From: Mucilaginibacter sp. | GTDB lineage: Bacteria > Bacteroidota > Bacteroidia > Sphingobacteriales > Sphingobacteriaceae | NCBI GenBank assembly: GCA_030445275.1 | Contig: JAUCSE010000003.1 | Coordinates: 1 to 40,197 of the forward strand | Direction: 5' to 3' | Length of the DNA: 40,197 bases | Part shown: positions 16,872 to 26,108 of the stretch, in pieces | How positions within the stretch are numbered: position 1 is the first letter of the stretch | Layout of the letters: the number at the start of each line of letters is the position of its first letter | Notes under the pieces: model-generated | Databases searched by the model: none | The model's input: the letters and a program-made list of their open reading frames with translations, nothing else | Told to the model about the DNA's origin: nothing | Made by a program: the position numbers and the translations under genes

Positions 16872-19319
16872 TCAATGTGCCCTTCCTTGTTCACTGTCGG
16901 CCCCGCCGGTATCACGTTTATGCGGCACATTGGTTGATTTACCGAAACTATAAGTAAATGCGAGGGTTGCCACTTGTGTATCTACAAAGTTGTGGTAGGT
17001 TGCAGTAGCATCTGCAATGTTGGTAATGGTACCGCTTGGACTAAACGATTTAAATACGTCACGCATATTGAGCTTAATTGAACCCTTGTTGTTCAATATT
17101 TTTTTCTGAACAGCCACATTAAGCATCCCTGTAGGTATGGAAACAAACTGTCCGTAAGTACCCCCGGTATTATACCAGCCGCTTAACTCAGCGCTCCAGG
17201 TTTTTGATATAGTGAATTGATTATTTCCATTGGCGCTAAAAGTATATTGTGATTGATGGAGATAACCGGTGTAAAATTGCCCCTGGTAAGTATTATTATA
17301 CACCTCGGCATACAGATTAGCTGACCACCATTTGGTAGGCTGAAGATTGCTATTAACAGAAAAATCAAGTGTTTTTTGTTGCCCTATGTTACCCGTAGTG
17401 CTGATAAATACATTGCCGCTTTTATGAATGGTTTCATTTTGAACATCAGTTGTATAATTATAAGCAAGCGCGACAGTAAACAGGCTTTTGAAGCTATAGG
17501 CCAGTTTATAGTTATCCGTAAACTGTGGTTTCAGGAAAGGATTGCCGGAAAAGTAAGTAAACTTGTCTACAAAAAAAGTAAAGGGGTTTAAACTTCCATA
17601 GCTTGGCCTTCCGATCCTGCGACCATAAGAAGCAACCAACACGTTATGACCGGCTGTATCCAAATTATAGGAAAAATAAGCTGTCGGGAACAGATTGGTG
17701 TAATGTTTAACAAATGATGAATCGGCCTTTTGCGCATTCCCCAACTGATGCCCGTTACCATTTGTATTCTCTAACCGCAAGCCTGTTTGTAATGAAAACC
17801 GGCCGAAAGTTTTATTGAAATTAATATATGCGGCATTTATATTTTCCTTGTATAAAAAACGGTTGGTATTGTTATAATCAATAGTACTTACGTTATCAAT
17901 CACATTAAAGTAATTAGCGGCATTATCTGTATTAACATAGCTGCTCTTAACGCCAGCCTCCAGTTTTGCCTTGCCTTTAAGCGGATGGGTGTAATCAGCT
18001 TTTGCTGAGTAAATATTGATGGTGGAAGGTAAATTATCACTTATTGTTTGCGAATTTGTTAAGGTGCCACCGGGCAAAAAAGTATTATTTACAAACAGCT
18101 GATTACTACCCGATACATCGCGAATATAATCCAGGTCAAACGTGAGAGTTCTACCCGTGCTATCAAACTTGTGGGTATAATTCAGGTTTATACCTTTGCT
18201 GTCAAACTTATTTTTGGAAGTATTGAGGGTATTAATGGTTGAATCCAATTCACCGTTTTTGCCATATAACAAGCTGTATACGGGGCTGCTATCATGATCG
18301 CGAGATATGTTGCCTGTAAATACTATTCCCCAGGTTGTTTTTGGCGATATAAAATAATCTAAGCCAGCTTTGATATTGGTGTTGTTACTGGAAGGCCTGA
18401 AATAAGAAATATCTTTTAGAGAAGAGGCAAGATCTCCGTCCGCGTCAAAATAATTCCGGTCTATTTCGAGCCTTCTGAAAGTTTTCTGCTTGTTGTAAGC
18501 AACGTTGGCAAAAAAGTTAACCTTATCTATACGGTAATTAAAGTTGATGCTTTCATTGGTTCGGCCATAAAAACCTTGGGCCAAATTGGCTGATACCACT
18601 GCATTAAATCCCCTGGTGGTATTTTTTTTAGTTTTGATATTGATTACGCCCGCATTTCCGGCAGCATCATACTTGGCCGGCGGGTTATCCATCAACTCTA
18701 TCTGATCTAATGCCGAAGATGGTAGAGAACGCAGGTACGTGGCCAGGTTGGCGGCCGAAAGATAGGTTGGTTTATCATCAATCATTACCATTACGCCGCT
18801 TTTTCCTTTAAAAGTAATATTGCCATCAGCATCTACCTGCACACCAGGGGTCTTTGCCAGTACTTCCAAAGCGTTGGCTCCGGTGTTGGATATCAGCGCC
18901 CCAACATTAACTACCGTACGGTCAATTTTTTGCTGTACGTATGATTTTTGGGCGGTTACGGCTACTTCATTCAACTTTTTTCCTGCCAGTAATAAAATAA
19001 ATGGCGATAAATTAACCGTTTTTTGTTGACCGACCACCACAATACCGCTTCTGTAATTTTTATAGCCTATATAAGTCACCTTAATTATATAATTATTATC
19101 CTTTAAGTTTTGAAAGGCAAAGCTGCCATCTTGCTTAGCAAGTTGTGTATTTACTACTGCAGAATCCTTTGCGGTAAATAAAACCACGGTTGCGCCATCT
19201 AATGGTTTTTTAGCATCATCTAATGTCATCCCCGAAATTCTACCGCCCACGGTTTGTGCGTAAGTAAAATTGCATAGTAAAAACGCGAATAAGGTTAAAA
19301 ATACTTGCAATAGTTTCAT
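16872..19319 (-). CDS. Outer-membrane beta-barrel protein (CarboxypepD-reg + OMP_b-brl)
   Basis: An 815-residue outer-membrane protein in the TonB-receptor-like family of Bacteroidota. A signal peptide (MKLLQVFLTLFAFLLCNFTYAQ) is followed by a carboxypeptidase-regulatory-like beta domain (about 25-110: GGRISGMTLDDAKKPLDGAT). Next come a plug domain (VVNVGALISNTGANALEVLA, GKSGVMVMIDDKPTYLSAA, DQIELMDNPPAKYDAAGNAG) and a long barrel of alternating strands from about residue 235. The C-terminus ends FTYSFGK plus a short basic tail. The family takes up or binds unknown ligands. It stands between glycoside hydrolase genes, so a role in sugar or oligomer uptake is possible but unproven. Confidence 0.85.
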   Translation of the reverse strand: MKLLQVFLTLFAFLLCNFTYAQTVGGRISGMTLDDAKKPLDGATVVLFTAKDSAVVNTQLAKQDGSFAFQNLKDNNYIIKVTYIGYKNYRSGIVVVGQQKTVNLSPFILLLAGKKLNEVAVTAQKSYVQQKIDRTVVNVGALISNTGANALEVLAKTPGVQVDADGNITFKGKSGVMVMIDDKPTYLSAANLATYLRSLPSSALDQIELMDNPPAKYDAAGNAGVINIKTKKNTTRGFNAVVSANLAQGFYGRTNESINFNYRIDKVNFFANVAYNKQKTFRRLEIDRNYFDADGDLASSLKDISYFRPSSNNTNIKAGLDYFISPKTTWGIVFTGNISRDHDSSPVYSLLYGKNGELDSTINTLNTSKNKFDSKGINLNYTHKFDSTGRTLTFDLDYIRDVSGSNQLFVNNTFLPGGTLTNSQTISDNLPSTINIYSAKADYTHPLKGKAKLEAGVKSSYVNTDNAANYFNVIDNVSTIDYNNTNRFLYKENINAAYINFNKTFGRFSLQTGLRLENTNGNGHQLGNAQKADSSFVKHYTNLFPTAYFSYNLDTAGHNVLVASYGRRIGRPSYGSLNPFTFFVDKFTYFSGNPFLKPQFTDNYKLAYSFKSLFTVALAYNYTTDVQNETIHKSGNVFISTTGNIGQQKTLDFSVNSNLQPTKWWSANLYAEVYNNTYQGQFYTGYLHQSQYTFSANGNNQFTISKTWSAELSGWYNTGGTYGQFVSIPTGMLNVAVQKKILNNKGSIKLNMRDVFKSFSPSGTITNIADATATYHNFVDTQVATLAFTYSFGKSTNVPHKRDTGGADSEQGRAH

Positions 19320-19704
19320 GATTATATGACTGCTGTTTTCCTGATATCGTTACATAAATCCTATAATTATAATCAAAAATCAGCCACAAAAAGATAATAA
19401 AATTTGATTTTCGCCACATGCTATTGACCTCACGTTCCAGAGTTACTTTTCAAGTAATTCCTAAACACTTTGATAGTGTTAATTAGTAGAAGTCATTTTA
19501 ACCCTTCCTGAACGTATCATAAAGATCTGGATTTTATCCAGGAGTGGTATTAATTATCAATTAATGGCAACTAAAATGAGATTAAGGTTAAAATATGGTT
19601 ATAACTCACCAAATTCTTAACAGGATATACCACCGGACAATCATAGATTTGACTTGGAAAACCAATAACCAATTAATACGCGTTACAAATCATTTACACC
19701 AATT
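19320..19704. other. Divergent promoter region
   Basis: This 385-base region separates the leftward barrel gene from the rightward phosphodiesterase gene. It is AT-rich with no reading frame of note. A rightward -7 box at 19644-19651 was recognised; none was clear for the leftward gene. Confidence 0.5.
19644..19651 (+). promoter_or_regulatory. -7 promoter box for the phosphodiesterase gene
   Basis: TAGATTTG fits TAnnTTTG. Transcription would begin near 19657, leaving a leader of about 48 bases before the ATG at 19705. Confidence 0.5.
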
Positions 19705-20607
19705 ATGAAACGTATATTTTCTATTCTATTTCTTTTGATTTTTACCTGTGGTGTTATTAAGGCACAAAATAAACCCGCCCGTGTCTTGATTTTTGGCCTT
19801 GACGGCTTTAGCGCCGAAGGCTTTAAAGCAGCTAAACACCCTAACCTGGACAAAATGGTTGCTGATGGCGTACTGTCTTTAACAACCAGACCCGTGATGC
19901 CATCTATCACTTTACCAAACTGGACCAGCCATATGACGGGTTCAGGCCCCGAGGAGCATGGTATTACCAGTAACGAATGGACCCTGGAAAAACATACCCT
20001 AGCTCCGATAGATACAGATCGGGATGGGTATTATCCCTCTATCTTCAAACTTTTAAAGGATAAAATTTCTGGTGTTAAAACAGCTTACTATTATAATTGG
20101 AAAGAGTTGATCAACCCGATCAATAAAAAATATTTAGATGAGATCTCTTTCGAAGAGAACGATCAGTACCAGGCTAATTATGCAAAAGCCTATGATTTTA
20201 TAGTGAGGAATCAGAAAAACCCAACCCTGGTTTTTTTATATAGCGTGCATACGGACCATGCCGGCCATGGTTATGGCTGGATGACTCCTCCGTACATCAA
20301 GGCTATTGAAGACGCCGACATTGCTATAGGTAAACTGTTAGATCAGCTTAAAACAGCCGGACTATATAAAAGCACTCATTTCTTGCTGATAACCGACCAC
20401 GGTGGTATTGGTAAGGGACATGGCGGTGTATCGATGAATGAAATGCAGGTACCCTGGGCTATAACCGGACCACAGATTAAAAAACGTGGACTCATTACTG
20501 AATTTAACAGCAACAAGAATACCGCCTTAGTTTTAGCCAAAATTTTTGGAGTTAAGGAAATTTCGGATAGTTGGACAGGTGCTATTCCAAAGGGGATATT
20601 TAAATGA
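19705..20607 (+). CDS. Secreted type I phosphodiesterase / nucleotide pyrophosphatase family protein
   Basis: A 300-residue alkaline-phosphatase-superfamily enzyme. A signal peptide (MKRIFSILFLLIFTCGVIKAQ) exports it. Metal-site motifs are clear: VLIFGLDGFS (first Asp), MPSITLPNWTSHMTGSGPEEHGI with the probable Thr nucleophile in SITLPNWT, then HTDHAGHGYGW and ITDHGGIGKGHGG. Such enzymes split phosphodiesters, and the related phosphonoacetate hydrolases split a C-P bond. It is shorter than most members (about 400). It lies 84 bases before the GH36 gene on the same strand, so it could help strip a phospho- or phosphono-substituted glycan. The substrate is unknown. Confidence 0.85.
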   Translation: MKRIFSILFLLIFTCGVIKAQNKPARVLIFGLDGFSAEGFKAAKHPNLDKMVADGVLSLTTRPVMPSITLPNWTSHMTGSGPEEHGITSNEWTLEKHTLAPIDTDRDGYYPSIFKLLKDKISGVKTAYYYNWKELINPINKKYLDEISFEENDQYQANYAKAYDFIVRNQKNPTLVFLYSVHTDHAGHGYGWMTPPYIKAIEDADIAIGKLLDQLKTAGLYKSTHFLLITDHGGIGKGHGGVSMNEMQVPWAITGPQIKKRGLITEFNSNKNTALVLAKIFGVKEISDSWTGAIPKGIFK

Positions 20608-20691
20608 TCGTGTTTATAATTTGTAATTTATGCACTCAATAAATCAAAAGGGCCCCTTCTAAACAGCTTTTTCAAAAAAAGAATTTTCACT

Positions 20692-22854
20692 ATGAAACGA
20701 TTATTGTACATTATTATACTTTCTGGTTTACTACCTTTTAATTTGCAAGCACAAAAAATCATTATTGGAACCAGTGCGTTTGCTATCGTATACCAGGCGG
20801 ATGCAGACGGGCATTTGCAGCAAATCTACCTGGGCAAAAAATTATCAGATACATCAGGGTACAGGAACATCAACGCATCGCTTAACCCGGCGTATGCAAC
20901 CGGTGGGTCTACTTATCTAAATGAACCAGCCTTAGAAGTAAAACATGCCGATGGTAATATGTCGCTCGCGTTGGTTTACATGGGCTGCGAGGTCAGGAAT
21001 GAGAGTCCGAATGTAAAGGTGACCAATATCAGGTTAAAAGACCCATCGTATCCATTTTACGTTACCCTCCATTACAGGACCTATCAAACACAAAATATTA
21101 TTGAAACGTGGACAAGCATCCATCATGCCGAAAAAGAAGATGTGATACTTAACCGTTATGCGTCGGCTTTTATCAATATCATCGCACAGCAAAATTATCT
21201 TACCCATTTTTATGGCGAGTATAATTACGAAATGCAAATGCATAAGTTTCAGCTTCCCCCAGGAATATTCAGCATACAATCAAAACTGGGAGTACGAACA
21301 GCCTGCAATTATAATCCCTCTTTTATGGTATCACCCAATAATGATGTTACCGAAAATACCGGGCAGGTTTTTGCCGGTACGCTTGCTTACAGCGGCAACT
21401 TTGATATCCAGTTTGAATCATTGCAAAAAAATGTGGATATGGGTAATTCTTTAAAAATTATCCCAGGTATCAACGCTTACGCATCAGCCTATCCGTTAAA
21501 GTCAAAAGAGAATTTTGAAACGCCGCATTTTATATTCACTTATACAACCAATGGCGAAGGGCAGGTAAGCCGTAATTTTCATAACTGGGCCATCAATTAC
21601 GGCATTTGGAACGGCCATCAAAAGCGGCAAACTTTGCTCAATAACTGGGAGGCGACCTACTTTAACTTTAATCAAGACACGCTGGTAAATTTATTCGACG
21701 GGGCTAAAAAATTGGGGGTTGATATGTTTTTACTGGATGATGGCTGGTTTGCTAACAAATACCCGCGGGATAATTCAAGGGCAGGCTTGGGTGACTGGGA
21801 AGCGAACAAAAAGAAATTACCAGATGGTATTGGTTACCTGGTAAAGGAAGCCACGGTAAAAGGCTTGAACTTTGGTATCTGGATAGAGCCTGAGATGGTA
21901 AATCCTAAAAGTGAACTATACGAAAAGCACCCCGACTGGGTATTAAAAGCGCCCAACCGGCCTGAACACCTTTATCGTACGCAATTAGTGCTTGATCTCA
22001 CTAATCCGAATGTGCAGGATTTTGTATTCGGCGTTATTGATAAGCTGATGAAGGACTCTCCGAACATATCCTACATGAAATGGGATTGCAACCGCTCTAT
22101 GGACAATGCTTACAGCCCCTATCTTGGAAAAGACCAGGATGCCATGTATGTGCGCTATACGCAAGGGTTTTATAAGGTGCTTGACCGCGTACGTACAAAA
22201 TACCCAAATCTGGATATGATGCTGTGTGCCAGTGGGGGCGGCCGCGTTGAGTATGGTGCATTAAAGTATTTCCAGGAATTTTGGCCAAGTGATAATACCT
22301 ATCCGATGGACAGGATAAAGATTCAATGGGGATATTCCTATTTCTACCCTGCACTTGCTATCTGTGCCCATGTTACTGCTGCCGGAAGCGAATCGCTGAA
22401 GTATAAGCTGGATGTGGCCATGTCATGTAAGCTGGGTTTTGATGTCATGGTTAAAAAAATGAGCGAGCCTGACATTGCCTTAAGCCGCACAGTGACTGAC
22501 AATTACAAACGGTTGCAAAACGTAATCAATTATGGCGATCTGTACCGGCTTGTTTCACCGTACAAAACAAATTTCGCGTCGCTTATGTATGTAGACAGTA
22601 CAAAAAACAAAGCCCTGGTTTTTGTCTATAATCTCGAAAGTATTGAAGCAGATACATACCCCGAGCTGAAAATGAATGGCCTTGACCCGAATAAAAAATA
22701 CAGAATTATTGAAATAAATTTGAACACCGGGGCTAAGGTAACATTCGCGGAAAACGATCAGGTATTCAGCGGTGAAACGTTAATGGAACAGGGGCTGAAA
22801 TGGTATTTGAAGCGGGCACGCACAAGTTCGGTATTGGAATTGGAGGCCATTTAA
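20692..22854 (+). CDS. Alpha-galactosidase, GH36, secreted
   Basis: A 720-residue GH36 enzyme, the normal family length, with a signal peptide (MKRLLYIIILSGLLPFNLQAQ). An N-terminal beta-supersandwich (about 22-310) precedes the barrel. Barrel motifs include NNWEATYFNF, FLLDDGWF, GIWIEPEMVNP, the nucleophile D465 in YMKWDCNR and the acid/base D534 in FWPSDNTYPMDR. CASGGGRVEYG lies between them. It hydrolyses terminal alpha-galactose (or alpha-N-acetylgalactosamine in some members). It is downstream of the phosphodiesterase and upstream of the carrier-dehydrogenase-hydrolase genes. Confidence 0.92.
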   Translation: MKRLLYIIILSGLLPFNLQAQKIIIGTSAFAIVYQADADGHLQQIYLGKKLSDTSGYRNINASLNPAYATGGSTYLNEPALEVKHADGNMSLALVYMGCEVRNESPNVKVTNIRLKDPSYPFYVTLHYRTYQTQNIIETWTSIHHAEKEDVILNRYASAFINIIAQQNYLTHFYGEYNYEMQMHKFQLPPGIFSIQSKLGVRTACNYNPSFMVSPNNDVTENTGQVFAGTLAYSGNFDIQFESLQKNVDMGNSLKIIPGINAYASAYPLKSKENFETPHFIFTYTTNGEGQVSRNFHNWAINYGIWNGHQKRQTLLNNWEATYFNFNQDTLVNLFDGAKKLGVDMFLLDDGWFANKYPRDNSRAGLGDWEANKKKLPDGIGYLVKEATVKGLNFGIWIEPEMVNPKSELYEKHPDWVLKAPNRPEHLYRTQLVLDLTNPNVQDFVFGVIDKLMKDSPNISYMKWDCNRSMDNAYSPYLGKDQDAMYVRYTQGFYKVLDRVRTKYPNLDMMLCASGGGRVEYGALKYFQEFWPSDNTYPMDRIKIQWGYSYFYPALAICAHVTAAGSESLKYKLDVAMSCKLGFDVMVKKMSEPDIALSRTVTDNYKRLQNVINYGDLYRLVSPYKTNFASLMYVDSTKNKALVFVYNLESIEADTYPELKMNGLDPNKKYRIIEINLNTGAKVTFAENDQVFSGETLMEQGLKWYLKRARTSSVLELEAI

Positions 22855-22982
22855 AGATGCGCTCCTGGCTCTGTAAACCAAATAGTTTAAATTGTGTTAG
22901 TTATCTGTTTTTTTTTTGATAATCACGAAAATTTAATCAATTGTTAACATAACCATAATGGATAAAAAAGTGCATAAATATT

Positions 22983-23013
22983 AAACATTATTTAGTTTTA
23001 CTAAACAATGTTT
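22983..23013. promoter_or_regulatory. Long palindrome with FadR/GntR-type core, operator
   Basis: AAACATTATTTAGT (22983-22996) and ACTAAACAATGTTT (23000-23013) are 14-bp arms with one mismatch around TTT. The core TAGTTTTACTA fits the tnGTnnnACna operator pattern of FadR-type GntR regulators. It ends 11 bases before the carrier start and overlaps a degenerate -7 box (AATGTTTG, 23007-23014), so a bound protein would repress the operon. No GntR gene is in the window. Confidence 0.6.
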
Positions 23014-23024
23014 GTGCCGTTATA

Positions 23025-24332
23025 ATGCAATTTCAAAATAGTCCTAATCGCCTAAAAAAAATATTCGCTAATCCAGCTTGGTCATTGATCGCCGCGTTTG
23101 GTACCTACTTTTGTATGTATGGATACCGGAAACCCTATACAGCGGCGGCGTTTGCCGACGCTGGTTTATGGGGCTTAAGTTATAAGTTCGGAATGATCAT
23201 TGCCCAAACTGCTGGCTATGTACTGGCAAAATGGATAGGCATCAAATTTGTTTCAGAAATCAAGCCGGGGAAACGTATAGGAGCGATCATCATATTGATT
23301 GGGTTTGCAGAAGCCATGCTATTGCTCTTTGCAGTGGTACCACGTCCCTGGAATTTGGTATGCATGTTATTAAATGGCCTGCCGCTTGGAGTGATATTTG
23401 GCTTGGTACTCAGTTTTCTGGAGGGGCGCAGACAAACAGAGTTTCTGATTGCCGGGCTTTGCGCAAGTTTTATTCTGTCTGATGGCGTTTCAAAGTCGGT
23501 GGGGGCCCTGTTATTAATGATTAACGTTGGTGAAAACTGGATGCCGTTTGTTGCCGGCCTGGTATTTCTGCTGCCTACATCGTTGTTTATTGCTATGTTG
23601 GCCAGTATACCGCAACCAACTGCTACAGACATAAGCTCACGTTCGGCAAGGGAGCCAATGACGACTGCAGATCGCTGGCGCTTTTTCAATAAATATGCGC
23701 CGGGTTTGATAGCCATTATTGCTATTTACCTATTTGTTACTTTATTACGTAGTGTAAGGGCCGATTTTGCTGTCGAATTATGGAATGGTCTCGGATATAA
23801 ACAAACACCTGAATTGTTCACAACCTCAGAGCTAATTGTATCTTTCGGTGTCATCCTCATTACTGGCCTTGCGGTGCTGATCAAGAATCATTATCAGGCG
23901 TTCCGCTTTTCGATGCTGACCAGCTTTATTGGTTTTTTGATTTTGCTCCTTTCTATAGTCGGGCTATACAACGGTCTTGGAAAATTTACCTTTATGGTAT
24001 TGATAGGGCTCGGTGTTTACGTGCCATATGTAGCCGTACACGCGGTTATTTTTGAACGACTTATTGCTATTACCCGTGAGCGGGCAACAGTGAGCTTCCT
24101 GATGTATGTGGTTGATTCCGTTGGGTACACCGGTTATATCGGGCTGATGCTGTTAAGATATTTTTCACATACCGGTGACTCTATATTATCGCTTTTTTTA
24201 AAAATATGCTTTTCCCTTGCTGTTGCAGGGATGTTGCTAATGCTATTCTGTTATTTATATTTCAAAACAAAACTAAAACCCTATGTACAAAGAAATTCCC
24301 AATTTCCTGCCGGGCAGAGCTGTAGTGTTTGA
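23025..24332 (+). CDS. DUF5690-like MFS transporter
   Basis: A 435-residue membrane protein with about 12 hydrophobic segments, resembling the DUF5690 branch of the major facilitator superfamily. The N-terminal FCMYGYRKPYTAAAF, with its conserved Arg, recalls the YxxRK region of organophosphate:phosphate antiporters such as GlpT and UhpT, where Arg binds phosphate. LVSFLEGRR-type and ERATVSFLMYVVDSVGYTGYIG segments follow. It starts 11 bases after the FadR-like palindrome and overlaps the next gene by 50 bases. Import of a phosphonate or phosphorylated compound fits both motif and context, but is inference. Confidence 0.8.
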   Translation: MQFQNSPNRLKKIFANPAWSLIAAFGTYFCMYGYRKPYTAAAFADAGLWGLSYKFGMIIAQTAGYVLAKWIGIKFVSEIKPGKRIGAIIILIGFAEAMLLLFAVVPRPWNLVCMLLNGLPLGVIFGLVLSFLEGRRQTEFLIAGLCASFILSDGVSKSVGALLLMINVGENWMPFVAGLVFLLPTSLFIAMLASIPQPTATDISSRSAREPMTTADRWRFFNKYAPGLIAIIAIYLFVTLLRSVRADFAVELWNGLGYKQTPELFTTSELIVSFGVILITGLAVLIKNHYQAFRFSMLTSFIGFLILLLSIVGLYNGLGKFTFMVLIGLGVYVPYVAVHAVIFERLIAITRERATVSFLMYVVDSVGYTGYIGLMLLRYFSHTGDSILSLFLKICFSLAVAGMLLMLFCYLYFKTKLKPYVQRNSQFPAGQSCSV

Positions 24333-25371
24333 TGGTGTAGGCAAGCCCTTCCGGATGGTCAAAGGGGATGTCCAGGTTGATCACGCAATTTCATTAATTG
24401 TCAAAAACCGATATACTACACTATGCGGAAGCGATATACATACTTTTTGCGGTCACCGACAGGAACCGGATCAGGTTGTTTTAGGCCATGAGATTGTAGG
24501 GGACATCTTATGGTTGCCTCCTGGGCAGATTGTTACAGATTTCAGGGGTGAGCCTGTTAGTGTTGGAGACCGGATCACCTGGTCTATTTTTGCCGTGCCG
24601 CCTGAAGTTGAAGCGTCGAGGCCCGATATACCGCAAAAAAGCGAACAGTTATTTAAATACGGACATGCACCTGCAATGCCCGGGGATCTGTTTAATGGGG
24701 GATTGGCTGATTATTGTGTGTTACGGCCTAATACAGCCTTTCTGAAAATATCGCCAGAAATCCCTTTAAAGGTTGCTGCCACCATCAGTTGTGCGCATGC
24801 CACGGTAAAAGGGGCGTTGCGGGTTGCTGGCGACATAGCAGGTAAAAACGTGCTCATTTTTGGTGCTGGCCTACTGGGTATATCATGCGTAGCCATGTGC
24901 AAGGAAGCTGGCGCAAAATGGGTTGGACTTATTGATAATGACGAGGTGCGCCTAACTTGGGGGGGCAAATTTGGCGTTGACGAAATATTTACCTTCTCCC
25001 AAAAAAACAATAACTTTCCATGGCCTGATGCCGATATTGTATTTGATATGACTGGTCATCCCGAGGCCATGAAAGCTGGTATAGAATCGCTCGCGCTTGG
25101 TGGCTGTGCCGTTTGGATAGGTGCTGTTTTTCCTGCTGCACCTGTGCCCATTGATGCACAGCTGATTGTACGCCGCGTGCTCGCGATAAAAGGGCTGCAT
25201 AATTACAATTATGATGATTTTTTAAGTGCAGCCATCTTTATTGAGAATAATCACCGAAAATACCCTTTTGAAGATCTTGTAGAAAAAGAATTTACGCTTA
25301 ATGAGGTGGATGATGCTTTTAAGTATGCCAGTGAAAGCAAACCCATACGTGTAGGAGTCATAATTAGTTAA
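24283..25371 (+). CDS. Zinc-type alcohol dehydrogenase, HpnZ-like
   Basis: A 362-residue medium-chain dehydrogenase. Catalytic-zinc ligands are C48 (CGSDIH), H69/E70 (GHE) and C170; the cofactor motif is GAGLLG (195-200). The text LFKYGHA after the catalytic lobe recalls the 'phosphonate catabolism-associated' dehydrogenase group (HpnZ). The structural-zinc loop, usually rich in Cys just before PQKC, reads SIFAVPPEVEASRPDIPQKS with no Cys at all, so the structural zinc has probably been lost. It overlaps the carrier gene by 50 bases and precedes the phosphonatase-like gene by 19 bases. A proposed role is oxidising or reducing a phosphono-alcohol or aldehyde. Confidence 0.82.
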   Translation: MYKEIPNFLPGRAVVFDGVGKPFRMVKGDVQVDHAISLIVKNRYTTLCGSDIHTFCGHRQEPDQVVLGHEIVGDILWLPPGQIVTDFRGEPVSVGDRITWSIFAVPPEVEASRPDIPQKSEQLFKYGHAPAMPGDLFNGGLADYCVLRPNTAFLKISPEIPLKVAATISCAHATVKGALRVAGDIAGKNVLIFGAGLLGISCVAMCKEAGAKWVGLIDNDEVRLTWGGKFGVDEIFTFSQKNNNFPWPDADIVFDMTGHPEAMKAGIESLALGGCAVWIGAVFPAAPVPIDAQLIVRRVLAIKGLHNYNYDDFLSAAIFIENNHRKYPFEDLVEKEFTLNEVDDAFKYASESKPIRVGVIIS

Positions 25372-25390
25372 ACAATAAAAAAGTATTAAA

Positions 25391-26071
25391 ATGCAGCATA
25401 ATATCAAAATGGTCATTTTTGACATGGCCGGAACTACAGTTAACGAAAACAATCTTGTATATAAAACCCTTCAGAAAGCCATTAATGAGGCTGGCTTTAA
25501 TTTGAATCTTGACCAGGTACTTGCTGAAGGTGCAGGTAAAGAAAAAAGGCAGGCGATTAGATCGGTTTTGGCCGTTTACGCAGGTATTAACGATGAGGAT
25601 ATTACAGGGAAAATCTATCAGAATTTTATGGAGCAACTCACGGAGGCTTATGGCAAAGCTGACATCCTTCCTCATAATAACGCCATAGCCCTTTTTAAAG
25701 CATTAAAGCAACGTAAAGTATATGCAGTGTTGAATACAGGATACGATCAGTCGACGGCTCAATCGATCATCAAAAAAATGAGATGGAAAGAGGGTATTGA
25801 TTTCGATGGTTTGGTGACCGCTTCGGATGTCAGTAAGAACAGACCAGAGCCAGACATGATCTATTTCGCGATGAACAAATTTGGAATAGTAAATAGCAGT
25901 GAAGTGGTTAAGGTCGGGGACTCGATAGTAGATATTCAGGAAGGACAAAATGCCGGATGCGGATTAAATATAGGGATCACGACCGGTGCCCATACGGCGG
26001 AGCAGTTGCTTTCAGCCAATCCCGATCATGTTATCAATAACTTGATTGACTTATTGCCGATCATAATTTAA
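25391..26071 (+). CDS. PhnX-like (phosphonatase-like) HAD hydrolase
   Basis: A 226-residue HAD hydrolase of the phosphonatase-like group. Motif I is FDMAGTT with nucleophile D11 and Ala at 13 instead of Asp, as in phosphonoacetaldehyde hydrolase. K50 in the cap (EGAGKEKR) is placed to be the Schiff-base lysine. NTGYD (115-119) replaces the usual S/T motif, R151 precedes NRPEPDMI where most HADs have Lys, and VGDSIVDIQEG supplies the acidic motif (D177, D181). These features suggest a 2-oxo-ethylphosphonate type substrate. There is no PhnW transaminase nearby; the partner genes are a carrier and a zinc dehydrogenase, in agreement with the known context of this group. Confidence 0.85.
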   Translation: MQHNIKMVIFDMAGTTVNENNLVYKTLQKAINEAGFNLNLDQVLAEGAGKEKRQAIRSVLAVYAGINDEDITGKIYQNFMEQLTEAYGKADILPHNNAIALFKALKQRKVYAVLNTGYDQSTAQSIIKKMRWKEGIDFDGLVTASDVSKNRPEPDMIYFAMNKFGIVNSSEVVKVGDSIVDIQEGQNAGCGLNIGITTGAHTAEQLLSANPDHVINNLIDLLPIII

Positions 26072-26108
26072 GATGACCCCATCATCGAATATTTTACACC
26101 TCATAAAA

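Noticed and set aside
19705..20607. Phosphonoacetate hydrolase (PhnA) for the secreted phosphodiesterase
   Set aside because: Same superfamily, but it is exported and about 100 residues shorter, with no residues I can tie to phosphonoacetate; called only to family level.
23216..23716. 166-codon minus-strand frame
   Set aside because: Shadow of the DUF5690-like carrier gene, which has clear membrane-protein structure on the plus strand.
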